Below are positions 53,168 through 61,389 of a stretch of DNA of 64,000 bases, in pieces. The DNA comes from Pseudobutyrivibrio sp. UBA3626. Its GTDB lineage: Bacteria > Bacillota > Clostridia > Lachnospirales > Lachnospiraceae. Every line of letters begins with the position of its first letter. The first letter of the stretch is position 1. The stretch covers positions 211,423 to 275,422 of the forward strand of contig DFLF01000008.1 of NCBI GenBank assembly GCA_002373675.1, given 5' to 3'. Position numbers and translations under genes: made by a program. The notes under the pieces are model-generated. The model did no database searches and had not been told where the DNA came from. It saw nothing but the letters and a program-made list of their open reading frames with translations.

Positions 53168-54502
53168 TTATTCTTTTATTACCTGTTTTAATAATTCAAT
53201 AGAACTTTCATCGGAAGGATTATTGGTACCAAGTTCACCACGGAAGGCTTTGGCAAGGATAGATTTTTTCATAGCATCGATTTGTTCAAGAGCCAGCTCT
53301 GCAGAATCCCTAGCTTTCTGCTCCACTGGTGCAAGATAATCTAAGATTTCGACTATTTTATCTTGCTCTTCAACATTAGGAATTGGAAGCTGTAACGTTT
53401 TCAGTTTATTTCCATTCACCCCAGGCTGAGCTATTCCTGAACTAAGTTCTGTTATCTGCTGCCAGTATAACGGACATTGTAAAAAATAATAAAGGTACTT
53501 GCTTCTAAGCAAATCTTTTCTATTTATTGATATTCTTATCAAATACGATGCATATACTGCATCTATTTCATCAATTACCATATAGCTTTTTCCTGTTGTC
53601 GCTCCTGTTCGTGCTACAACAATGTCACCTATGTTTAACAAATACGTTTCCTTTAATTCTTCATTGATTTTACAATATGGAACATCCTTCCATATAACTT
53701 GCCCATCTTGAATATCTGTAATACGAAGAAACTTGGGACCAATCTTTTTAGATGAAGATTTTTCTGTATAACCATATTGACTGTTTGCATAATTACCTAG
53801 AGTATCCATTTTCCATGTATCAGAATAATCAACACCTTTATTCTCTCGCCACTCCTTCGTTAACCCTCCAGTAAACGCCCTATGAAGAATTGTCGCTTTG
53901 CGATCTAAAAAGCCATCCACAACCGCCTGCGCCTTTTCCTTCGCCTCATCAAGCTTAGAAAATAGGCTTTTAATTCGTTCCACAATACGCTGTTGCTCTG
54001 GGAGGGGAGGAAGTGGAAAAACTGCATCCATTATTGTTTCCCCAGATACTCTTGGAAGATTGATTCCTTTTGAATTATTCACAGTGTATGATATAAAACT
54101 ATCCATATCTAGAAACTTATTAACAAATTGTGTGTCTACAACATTCTTTACATCAATAACAAGAATATCTGTTGAACATACACCATCAAAACTGGCAATA
54201 TCATGTTTGTTTAAGTAAGGACGTAGTTTCCCGTAAAGTATCTGTCCTGTATGAAATATGTTTTTAAGACTCTTTATTCCTTCTGTAGTGCCATATCCGC
54301 TAAGACCTTTATTGTTCTCAAGATGCTCCAAACCAACATATTTAACCGATGTATCGCTAAAATCATCTGTTTTTTCTTTAGAAATTGAAATAGTCACTCC
54401 CAGTTTTGTCCAACACCAATTCTCAGGCACTTCATACGGCTGTTCTTCTACAGGTACAAACGCGTCTTCAAGTTTTAATTGTTTCTTGTTTTTTTTCATC
54501 AT
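53168..54502 (-). CDS. hsdS: Type I restriction enzyme specificity subunit HsdS
   Basis: HsdS gives the complex its DNA target. Two target-recognition domains are visible (residues ~35-180 and ~235-380). Conserved spacers follow each: LPPLPEQQRIVERIKSLFSK in the middle and LPIPNVEEQDKIVEILDYL near the end, each leading into a helical segment. The start chosen is the ATG pair at 54502/54499 with AGAGGA upstream, giving 444 residues beginning MMKKNKKQLKLEDA. A GTG at 54562 would add 20 residues but has no ribosome site and lies within a 27-bp tandem repeat. The target cannot be predicted from sequence. Confidence 0.92.
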   Translation of the reverse strand: MMKKNKKQLKLEDAFVPVEEQPYEVPENWCWTKLGVTISISKEKTDDFSDTSVKYVGLEHLENNKGLSGYGTTEGIKSLKNIFHTGQILYGKLRPYLNKHDIASFDGVCSTDILVIDVKNVVDTQFVNKFLDMDSFISYTVNNSKGINLPRVSGETIMDAVFPLPPLPEQQRIVERIKSLFSKLDEAKEKAQAVVDGFLDRKATILHRAFTGGLTKEWRENKGVDYSDTWKMDTLGNYANSQYGYTEKSSSKKIGPKFLRITDIQDGQVIWKDVPYCKINEELKETYLLNIGDIVVARTGATTGKSYMVIDEIDAVYASYLIRISINRKDLLRSKYLYYFLQCPLYWQQITELSSGIAQPGVNGNKLKTLQLPIPNVEEQDKIVEILDYLAPVEQKARDSAELALEQIDAMKKSILAKAFRGELGTNNPSDESSIELLKQVIKE

Positions 54503-54554
54503 CTTCCTCTGTATCTCATCTTTTTGTATCTTCCTCTGTATCTCATCTTTTTTA
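54501..54554 (-). repeat. Two-copy 27-bp tandem repeat at the hsdS start
   Basis: Two nearly identical 27-bp units (54501-54527 and 54528-54554) read on the minus strand as AAAAGATGAGATACAGAGG and onward. Each holds an ATG and an AGAGGA ribosome-like sequence. The period is nine codons, so copy changes keep frame if the upstream GTG is used (repeating KDEIQRK), and otherwise alter the leader only. Confidence 0.75.
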
Positions 54555-54626
54555 CTTGACACTTACAATATTTTATGATAATTTATTGATGTAAAGGAAG
54601 CGGTTTTCTACCGTACGGTCTTTTGA

Positions 54627-55127
54627 CTAATGCGGCGTACTCGCTTCTTTTTTTATGTTTACAATATCATACAAATATAATGTATCGTCCTTAATCCTTA
54701 TAACTGCTGTCCCCTTATATACATTCCGCCGAAACTCTCCATTTTGCTCGATCGGAATTGTAAAACCCACATCATACCTATACCATCCACCATTGGCCTC
54801 TTTATTATGCTTTGAGTCTTTATTCTCTACCCACCGTCTATTATCAGCGGTCTTAAGCATCTCGCCTATCACTTGGCTAGCATTAGCCTTTGCTTTTGCT
54901 AATGCTCCTCTTAACCCCTTAGTATATTGTGACTCAGTATATTCATCCGGAAAATCACCCGCAATATGAACTACATCGCCATACTTTTCGACAGAAAAAC
55001 TCATTCCTATGTATTTTTTTAAATATTTTTCAACGTCATTCCAGGGTATATTTTGCTTATTTCTAAAAAGAATCTGTGACACATCAACATAATGTTTGCC
55101 TTCAATTATTTCTTCATTATCTATCAT
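54627..55127 (-). CDS. Small embedded ORF, possible polyvalent-protein (LPD/BECR-like) domain
   Basis: The ATG at 55127 with GGAGG 6 bases upstream gives 166 residues and overlaps the hsdM end by 11 bp, so it is translationally coupled. The C-terminal half reads NRRWVENKDSKHNKE, then GGWYRYDVGFTIPI and LYLYDIVNIKKE. This pattern (basic helix, W-Y-R-Y strand, final YDI strand) resembles domains found in phage and mobile-element polyvalent proteins with a barnase/colicin E5-like fold. That resemblance is from memory and is an inference. It sits between hsdM and hsdS, where no standard type I subunit belongs. Confidence 0.65.
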   Translation of the reverse strand: MIDNEEIIEGKHYVDVSQILFRNKQNIPWNDVEKYLKKYIGMSFSVEKYGDVVHIAGDFPDEYTESQYTKGLRGALAKAKANASQVIGEMLKTADNRRWVENKDSKHNKEANGGWYRYDVGFTIPIEQNGEFRRNVYKGTAVIRIKDDTLYLYDIVNIKKEASTPH

Positions 55128-56547
55128 GATTATCCTCCAGCGACTTAAGCTCCTTAACAACACTCTGTAATAAATCAACAGCCTCTTCTAACTGTGCAAT
55201 ACATTCTTCGCCGCTTTCAATAGGATCTGGCAGGTCACTATAATCAATTACGGAATCATCCTTTATTAGACCAAGATCAAGACTATGGTTTTTCCCTTCT
55301 TCTGCTATCTGCTCATATGTGTATACACTCCATCTCTCATCCTTTATGTCATGTCTATTACTTGCAGTATATGCTTTCTTAAAGTCTTCAAAGTGTTCTT
55401 CCTTAAGGGGATTTGTCTTACCAAAGGACGGCATATTAGTTCTAAGGTCATAGAACCAGACTTCGCTGGTATTATCATGATCTGATGTTCCTCTTGTAAA
55501 GAAAAGAACATTTGTCTTTACTCCCTGTGCGTAGAAAATACCTGTTGGAAGACGAAGTACTGTATGAAGATTACACTTATTCATAAGGTCTTCTCTGATA
55601 CGCTGCCCATCACCATCTGCAAATAATACATTATCAGGTAAAACTACAGCCGCTCTTGCTTTTCCATTATTCTTTAGAGAACGATAAATATGTTGTAGGA
55701 AATTCAACTGCTTATTACTTGTAGTAAATGTAAAATCGTCACGAGTTGCACGCTCTCCACCCTTCTTAGTGCCAAAAGGCGGATTAGTTAGAACAACATC
55801 AAAATCATTCATGACCTTACCTTGATTAGATAGCGTATCACATAGATATATCTTACCTTCGATGTCATGAAGCATTGCATTCATAAGCGCTAGTCTATGG
55901 GTTTCATGCACAAGCTCTCCACCTGTAAATGCATCATATTTCTGAAACTTTTGCTCTTCTTCATCTAAGTCAAACAAATCATTAGTATGTTCCTTTACAT
56001 AAGCATCTGCCGCAATCATAAATCCAAATGTACCACATGCCGGATCATTACATTTTTCTCCTGCCTTAGGGGCAATTAATTCTGTCATTAAATCAATAAG
56101 AACTCTTGGTGTAAAGTATTGACCGGCCCCTGATTTTTTCTCATTAGCATTTTTTTCTAACAGACCTTCATACAGATTGCCTAATCCTTCTTCCTTTGCA
56201 GAATACCAATCCAAACCGTCAATATTAGTAATAATCTTCTTAAGGTTAGCAGGCTCTTCTATATTACTACGCGCACCATTATAAATTTCCTGTATACGAC
56301 CGCTACACTCCTCACCTAATACTCGAAGCAGCTCTTCATAATATTTCTTTAATTCAAGACCATCCTTACTCTTTAGAACATCCCAACGATAATTTTTTGG
56401 AATTCCCTTTTCAGAATCTGTTTCCTTTGCCATCTTAAGAAAAAGAATATATGTAAGTTCAGTAACATATTGATGATATGTAATTCCATCATCACGAAGA
56501 ACATTACACAGATTCCACAGTTTAGCGACAATCTCGTTATTTGTCAT
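55117..56547 (-). CDS. hsdM: Type I restriction enzyme methyltransferase subunit HsdM
   Basis: HsdM methylates adenine in the target site and, with HsdS and HsdR, forms the restriction complex. The 476-residue protein has an N-terminal helical HsdM_N domain and a SAM-dependent core. The SAM motif reads NDPACGTFGFMIAADA near residue 168, where most HsdM proteins have GTGGF. The catalytic motif is VLTNPPFG near residue 248. GGAGG precedes the ATG. It follows hsdR by 56 bp and overlaps the next small ORF by 11 bp. Confidence 0.95.
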   Translation of the reverse strand: MTNNEIVAKLWNLCNVLRDDGITYHQYVTELTYILFLKMAKETDSEKGIPKNYRWDVLKSKDGLELKKYYEELLRVLGEECSGRIQEIYNGARSNIEEPANLKKIITNIDGLDWYSAKEEGLGNLYEGLLEKNANEKKSGAGQYFTPRVLIDLMTELIAPKAGEKCNDPACGTFGFMIAADAYVKEHTNDLFDLDEEEQKFQKYDAFTGGELVHETHRLALMNAMLHDIEGKIYLCDTLSNQGKVMNDFDVVLTNPPFGTKKGGERATRDDFTFTTSNKQLNFLQHIYRSLKNNGKARAAVVLPDNVLFADGDGQRIREDLMNKCNLHTVLRLPTGIFYAQGVKTNVLFFTRGTSDHDNTSEVWFYDLRTNMPSFGKTNPLKEEHFEDFKKAYTASNRHDIKDERWSVYTYEQIAEEGKNHSLDLGLIKDDSVIDYSDLPDPIESGEECIAQLEEAVDLLQSVVKELKSLEDNHDR

Positions 56548-56603
56548 TATATTAATCCTCCAATATATTGTGATTACTCTAATTATATCATTAGAGTTTT
56601 AAG

Positions 56604-59600
56604 TTAGGCAGAATACATATTTATATTAATCTCTTCAATAACATCATCTAACTTGCCGTCAAAAGCTTTATTAATTGCATTAAAGCCACCTTTATTCTTA
56701 AAAGCTTCTGCATCAAATGATTCTCTATTAAGTACAGTTTCTTTTATTAGATATGATTCTATCTTATCAAGCCATCCTTTTTGAACCTTACTCATATTAG
56801 GATGTGCCTTTTTCATTTTATCTATAGCTCCATGTATTCTATCCTCTTTACTAATCAAAGGATCACCTATACTTTTTTGCCTAATAAAGCTTATTATATC
56901 AGCAGTAATTTCTTCATTAGTCAGTTGAGAATGTGCAGTATTAAGCATAGTTTCAGAGAAATTATTACGATCTAGAATGAGTCGAAGTTCTTTTAATTCT
57001 GACCTTGTAAGCTCTCTAGGTCTTGTAGCAATGATATTAAGAGCTGCAATCTCATTCATATTATTATCTACAAATTCATGAAATTCCTCAAGATAATCCT
57101 TAGGATTCTCAATATCTCCATAGCTTCTAGTATGTTCTAGTAATTCATCATCTTCGCCACTAATAAACACCGGATTAGATTGATGCTCACTTCTTACATA
57201 CTGAAATGCGGCCCTATGCTTTCTAACATTTTCAACAGCTATATCTATTGGTTGTTCCTTTAATTCATTAACAAATTTTTCTACAGGCTTTCCACCACTA
57301 AGAGAAGCAAACTGTTCCTTATTCTCATCAGACATTCGTCTTGCAGTTCGCAGAATTTTTGCAATAATCATATCAATCTGATTGCTCTTCTCTCCATCAG
57401 TTTCTAATGCATCAAGTCCATCAATAAGTTCGCCAAATGTCACTTTAGGATTAGCTACTACAGGCTTCATAGTTGATACTGTCTCAAGCACCTCATATAT
57501 TCCAACAGCATCATATATCTCGAAATGGGTTTTGCCAATCTGCGGGCATAGTCTCGTTGCACGACCTAGCATCTGTTCAAAGAGAATTCTAGAACGAATC
57601 CTTCTTAGGAATACAAGATTAACGATCTCTTCCACATCAATTCCTGTTGTAAGAAGGTCAACTGTAACAACAATATTAGGATATTGCTCGTTCTTAAATC
57701 TACGAATTGCTTCTTTTATTTTAACAGGGTTGCCATTCTCAATAGACCCTGTAATCTTCATAACAGCTTCCTGATTGACACCTTGCGCAGTATAATAATC
57801 TTTCAGAATATGTGTAACCATATCAGCATGAGAATCATTTACAGCAAAGATAAGCGTTTTCCCAGGTTCATTAGGGTCAATATCCTTCGCAATCTCTTCT
57901 AATACAGTCTTATTGTAGTTCTCATTAATAATCCTTCTATTGAAATCCTCAACATCAAAATGTAAATCATCTTCAAGTTCCGGACTATTTATTAATCCAT
58001 GAGTATTAGGGTCATATATTGGAGCCACATCCCCAGCTTTTATTGTTATTCCTTCTTCACTAAGCTTAGTTTTGATATAGTGTGGTGCGTCATGGTCGCA
58101 AAGATATCCATCAATTACTGCATTACGATAACCATATTCATAAACAGGCATACCAAATATTTCAGTAGTATGAAGAGCCGGCGTAGCGGTAAGTGCTATC
58201 TTAACAGCATCAAAATAATCAATAACTGCTTTATACTTACTTCTATAATCATCCTGATTGCGATAGAGGACATCACTCTCCACCATTTCTTTATCTAAAA
58301 TATATCCTCTATGAGCTTCATCAACTATTATTAAATCATAATCAGATACACCTAGCTTACTATCTGAATCGTTATAAAGAATTCTTTTAACAAGGCTTTG
58401 TACTGTAGCAATATGTACTCTTGTATCCTTTTCAAATTCCTTCTCGCCCAAATCTTTAATATCATATAGTTGATTCAATGTCTTTAAATCTTCAAGGCGA
58501 ACTTCCTTAAATGTATCCATAGCCTGATCACCTAGAGCTGTTCTATCAACAAGATAAAGAATTCTTTTGAACCTTCTTGCAGACAAGAATCTATATATCA
58601 TTCCAAGAACTGTTCTAGTCTTACCAGTTCCCGTTGCCATAGCTAGAAGAATCGAATTTTGCTTATTGGCAATTGCTTCTTCAGTAGCCTTAATAGCTTC
58701 AATTTGATAATATCTAAGAGCCAATCCATCAGGATCTTCAAGTATCTCATATCCTGTTGATGCCAATTGTTTGTCTGCATTTGTTATATCACGCTCCAAG
58801 TCTTCTTTCATACCTTTAGGAGAAGGCCAGAAGGAAAGAGCCTTTGGTGCATTAAATTGTTCTCTGGTATCTAAAAACCATACGCCAGACTTCTCTTCAT
58901 ATTGCTTGATATATTCTCTGCCATTAGTTGCAAAAAGAAATGGTACATAGTATTTGCCGTATTTATTTATTACATATTTACTGTGTTCCGACTTAATATT
59001 ACTAGCATAATCCCTACATTGTTCATCAATAACAGATGATATATCCTTATGCGTTCTCTTAGCTTCTACCACAGCTACCATCTTTTCGCCTATAAATAGA
59101 GCATAATCAACATAACCGCCTTTTGTGATTTTAGAATCTGTTGGCCATTCTGCAATAGCAATATTTCTTCCTTTTTCAGGTCTTACTCCCTTAGAATACC
59201 TAAGATTAGTAGTGTCAGCTTCCCAACCCACTTGACGAAGCTGGTCATCTATAAGTTCTCTTGTCTGCGCCTCAGTTAAATGAATATTAGTCGCTTTCTT
59301 ATATGCTATAAACCTACGGTCACTATTAGCTTTTCCATTACTTTGTATCTGTAAAATCTCTTCTGATAGTTTTTTATTAAGTTCTTCTAATTCATTATTC
59401 TCTTTTTCAAGCTCTTGAATACTAACTTCATAATCAACCGGCGATACATATTTTTCTGGTTCAAAGTCATAATCACCATAAGTCTGCATATACCATACAC
59501 ATAGTTCAAAACAAAGTTCAAGATTCTCTAAAGCTTTATTTTTATCATCTGATGCTTCATGCGTAGCTAAATTACGCGCTTTTCTAAGAATAAATAATAT

Positions 59601-59843
59601 ATTACTAATATCTACTGGTAGCAAATCATTTCGTTTTAATAGATTAATTCTATTAGCATGAGTATTATCATATTCCGGTTCAGCTATTCCATCATATGCA
59701 AGCATATACTTAACCATAATTTCAGCAAGCATACCTTGTTTGATTATTGATGTATTAGGATCAGAATATACATATTTTTCAGATAAATCTCCTAATTTAG
59801 CCAAATCTTCCCAATGACTTTTCATAAAAGCAAAATTACTCAT
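56604..59843 (-). CDS. hsdR: Type I restriction enzyme endonuclease/translocase subunit HsdR
   Basis: HsdR moves DNA and cuts it when the target is unmethylated. From ATG 59843, with GGGGGT about 10 bases upstream, it has 1079 residues. An N-terminal DUF4145-like helical region (residues ~8-140) and a short coiled coil precede the nuclease domain, where GYVDYALFIGEKMVAVVEAK (residues ~240-260) gives the Asp and ExK of the PD-ExK fold. Helicase motifs are MATGTGKTRTV near residue 401, VDEAHRGYI near 506 and QMLGRATRLC near 760. It is the first gene of the island operon. Confidence 0.95.
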   Translation of the reverse strand: MSNFAFMKSHWEDLAKLGDLSEKYVYSDPNTSIIKQGMLAEIMVKYMLAYDGIAEPEYDNTHANRINLLKRNDLLPVDISNILFILRKARNLATHEASDDKNKALENLELCFELCVWYMQTYGDYDFEPEKYVSPVDYEVSIQELEKENNELEELNKKLSEEILQIQSNGKANSDRRFIAYKKATNIHLTEAQTRELIDDQLRQVGWEADTTNLRYSKGVRPEKGRNIAIAEWPTDSKITKGGYVDYALFIGEKMVAVVEAKRTHKDISSVIDEQCRDYASNIKSEHSKYVINKYGKYYVPFLFATNGREYIKQYEEKSGVWFLDTREQFNAPKALSFWPSPKGMKEDLERDITNADKQLASTGYEILEDPDGLALRYYQIEAIKATEEAIANKQNSILLAMATGTGKTRTVLGMIYRFLSARRFKRILYLVDRTALGDQAMDTFKEVRLEDLKTLNQLYDIKDLGEKEFEKDTRVHIATVQSLVKRILYNDSDSKLGVSDYDLIIVDEAHRGYILDKEMVESDVLYRNQDDYRSKYKAVIDYFDAVKIALTATPALHTTEIFGMPVYEYGYRNAVIDGYLCDHDAPHYIKTKLSEEGITIKAGDVAPIYDPNTHGLINSPELEDDLHFDVEDFNRRIINENYNKTVLEEIAKDIDPNEPGKTLIFAVNDSHADMVTHILKDYYTAQGVNQEAVMKITGSIENGNPVKIKEAIRRFKNEQYPNIVVTVDLLTTGIDVEEIVNLVFLRRIRSRILFEQMLGRATRLCPQIGKTHFEIYDAVGIYEVLETVSTMKPVVANPKVTFGELIDGLDALETDGEKSNQIDMIIAKILRTARRMSDENKEQFASLSGGKPVEKFVNELKEQPIDIAVENVRKHRAAFQYVRSEHQSNPVFISGEDDELLEHTRSYGDIENPKDYLEEFHEFVDNNMNEIAALNIIATRPRELTRSELKELRLILDRNNFSETMLNTAHSQLTNEEITADIISFIRQKSIGDPLISKEDRIHGAIDKMKKAHPNMSKVQKGWLDKIESYLIKETVLNRESFDAEAFKNKGGFNAINKAFDGKLDDVIEEININMYSA

Positions 59844-59905
59844 ATGACGTATTACCCCCATATTGATTAATGACTGTAATTATCTACATTTAATATAAAT
59901 TACCA

Positions 59906-59949
59906 GTCGTAAGGAATCCTCCCGGCTTCGCCGAGTCCCTCCTTACGAC
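59906..59949. repeat. REP-like palindromic repeat, copy A
   Basis: GTCGTAAGGA and TCCTTACGAC form a perfect 10-bp outer stem. Inside, CGGC-TTCG-CCG makes a stable tetraloop hairpin. The 3' flank ACATATTATAACA matches the flank of copy C near lexA. It lies 62 bp upstream of the hsdR start. Confidence 0.8.
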
Positions 59950-59986
59950 ATATTATAACATACATAATTTATTCTAAGTGTATATG

Positions 59987-60306
59987 TTTTATTATTATAT
60001 GGGCGTGGGTGTGAGGCGTTAGATATATACTGATGACATTAGCTCGAACTTAGAATATGTTAGTAATTAATTAATTGAAGGAAATTTGCGACAGGATGTC
60101 GCAAATAGGCGGTCACTGTTCGAACCCAGAAGGTGAGTTTGACCGCCGGTTCCTGTCATATGTCGTAAGGAGGGACCCACTTGTGGGAGGATTCCTTACG
60201 ATCAAAGATTTAGACACTATGTATTAATTACTTACATATTCTTAGTGAAGAGCTACCGACATCAGTATATATCTAACGCCAACACCCACAATACAATATA
60301 ATAACA
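59987..60306. repeat. Complete MITE-like element with 85-bp inverted arms and hairpin-rich core
   Basis: The arms 59987-60071 and 60223-60306 are inverted copies, about 80 percent identical by eye, including GCGTTAGATATATACTGATG and its reverse. The 151-bp core holds three stems: TTTGCGACA/TGTCGCAAA (60085-60105), GGCGGTCA/TGACCGCC (60108-60147), and REP copy B (60163-60201). No open frame of note is present. With the two flanking pieces (59844-59986, REP copy A; 60307-60444, a terminator-like stem) this explains the 600-bp gap between hsdR and the GerW/YtfJ-family gene. No transposase is visible, so movement would need help in trans. Confidence 0.8.
60163..60201. repeat. REP-like palindromic repeat, copy B (inside the MITE-like element)
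   Basis: TCGTAAGGA and TCCTTACGA form a 9-bp outer stem, with CCCAC/GTGGG inside. It is the reverse orientation of copy A, sharing AAGGAATCCTCCC and GTCCCTCCTTACGACATAT once reversed. Its inner hairpin differs, which points to compensatory change in a structure that is kept. Confidence 0.75.
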
Positions 60307-60334
60307 AAGGCGCTTAACACAAGGTTAGGCGCCT
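60304..60334 (-). terminator. Probable terminator of the GerW/YtfJ-family gene
   Basis: AGGCGCTTAAC and GTTAGGCGCCT form an 11-bp stem with one G-T pair. On the minus strand TTTGTTATTATA follows, a broken T-tract. It lies about 110 bp after the gene's stop. Confidence 0.5.
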
Positions 60335-60444
60335 AAATTAATTCAGTATAATGATTATTTTATCTCTTATCATTATCTACAAATCTAAGGGATATAATTG
60401 ATTCATCCCTTTGATACATAAACATGTAATTCTTAGTATATATA

Positions 60445-60906
60445 CTACTTCTCTAATGCTTCATTTACTGAATCACTTACTTTATCCCTAATCTCTTCAG
60501 CAGCCGCTTCTCTTGCAGCAGGATCTTTTCCTTTATTCGCATTAGCTTTAGCTTCTTTTTTGTCTGCAATCTTATTACTAAATCTATCTACAAAATCAGG
60601 TACCATATCAAGAATCTTATCAATTCCAGAATGTGTAGATATATTCATAAGTCTGGTAGTTCCATTATGAATTACAATTACAGCAGAAGGAGTAAGTTTG
60701 GCACCCATTCCACCGGCACCATTATTCTTCTTATCATCAGTAAGTGCACCTGCGGCCATACCAAAAGATACATCAACAAGTGGCAAAATAACTGTATCAT
60801 CGATTCTAATAGGCTCTCCTACTACAGTCTTAGTAGATAGAAATCCGTCCATTCCATCAAACATAGAGCCCATTGTTGTCTTAAATACTTCATTATTCTT
60901 TTCCAT
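60445..60906 (-). CDS. GerW/YtfJ-family sporulation protein
   Basis: The 153-residue product matches the GerW/YtfJ family, known for a role in spore germination in Bacillus but also found in clostridia that are not known to sporulate. Typical parts are KTVVGEPIRIDDTVILPLVDVSFG near residue 24 and the Gly-rich segment GAGGMGAKLTPSAVIVI near residue 62. A charged, Ala/Lys-rich tail follows. AGGAGG precedes the ATG. It is divergent from nothing and lies 113 bp from the next gene on the same strand. Whether this organism sporulates cannot be told from this gene alone. Confidence 0.85.
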   Translation of the reverse strand: MEKNNEVFKTTMGSMFDGMDGFLSTKTVVGEPIRIDDTVILPLVDVSFGMAAGALTDDKKNNGAGGMGAKLTPSAVIVIHNGTTRLMNISTHSGIDKILDMVPDFVDRFSNKIADKKEAKANANKGKDPAAREAAAEEIRDKVSDSVNEALEK

Positions 60907-61019
60907 AATATATCTCCTCCTAAATATGTATTTATAGTAAAAACGTTCAAAAATTAACTTAACTTAAAGTATAGCATAGATGTTTTTCAAATTCTACTTC
61001 TTTATATTAAGGTTTTATA

Positions 61020-61373
61020 TTAATAATATGCTACACTTCCTTGTAATTTCTTGATACTTAATGCAGCACCATATGCCACCATCATCTCCGGGTGTTTTGG
61101 AAGTAAGAATTCATCCTTCTTAAGATTAAGTCTCTTAGCAAAAACCTTGCTTAGCATTGGATGAAAAGTAAGTGGACCGCCCTCGAATAATTCAATGGCT
61201 GTACCAATATTTTCATATTTTTTCTTAAGAGCAAGAGAATTAGCAACAACTTCTTGTGTGAAAGGAGTGTTATTCTCAAGAAGAATTATTTTAGTTGTTG
61301 TTGAACCTACATCAATACCAACAGCATATTTTTTTCTGTTTTTGTTTTTTTTATTATAATCATCGTTATTCAT
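61020..61373 (-). pseudogene. Internally deleted BadF/BadG/BcrA/BcrD-type activase remnant
   Basis: The open frame of 117 residues fuses two ends of an acyl-CoA dehydratase activase. Residues ~15-33 carry the ATPase start KKYAVGIDVGSTTTKIILLE. From about residue 58 the text jumps to AIELFEGGPLTFHPML and HPEMMVAYGAALS, which belong near the C-terminal end of such domains. The middle of the ATPase fold is missing, so nucleotide hydrolysis is unlikely. The frame is intact and has a GGAG 10 bases upstream, so a small protein may still be made. It lies 16 bp after the exporter permease gene and may be co-transcribed with it. Confidence 0.65.
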
Positions 61374-61389
61374 TAATTAATGTCTCCAA

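Noticed and set aside
54501..54554. CRISPR-like repeat
   Set aside because: There are only two copies directly abutting, with no spacers, inside the hsdS start.
60111..60147. tRNA T-arm-like sequence (GTTCGAACC)
   Set aside because: It is the loop of the GGCGGTCA stem. No acceptor, D or anticodon arms can be drawn around it.
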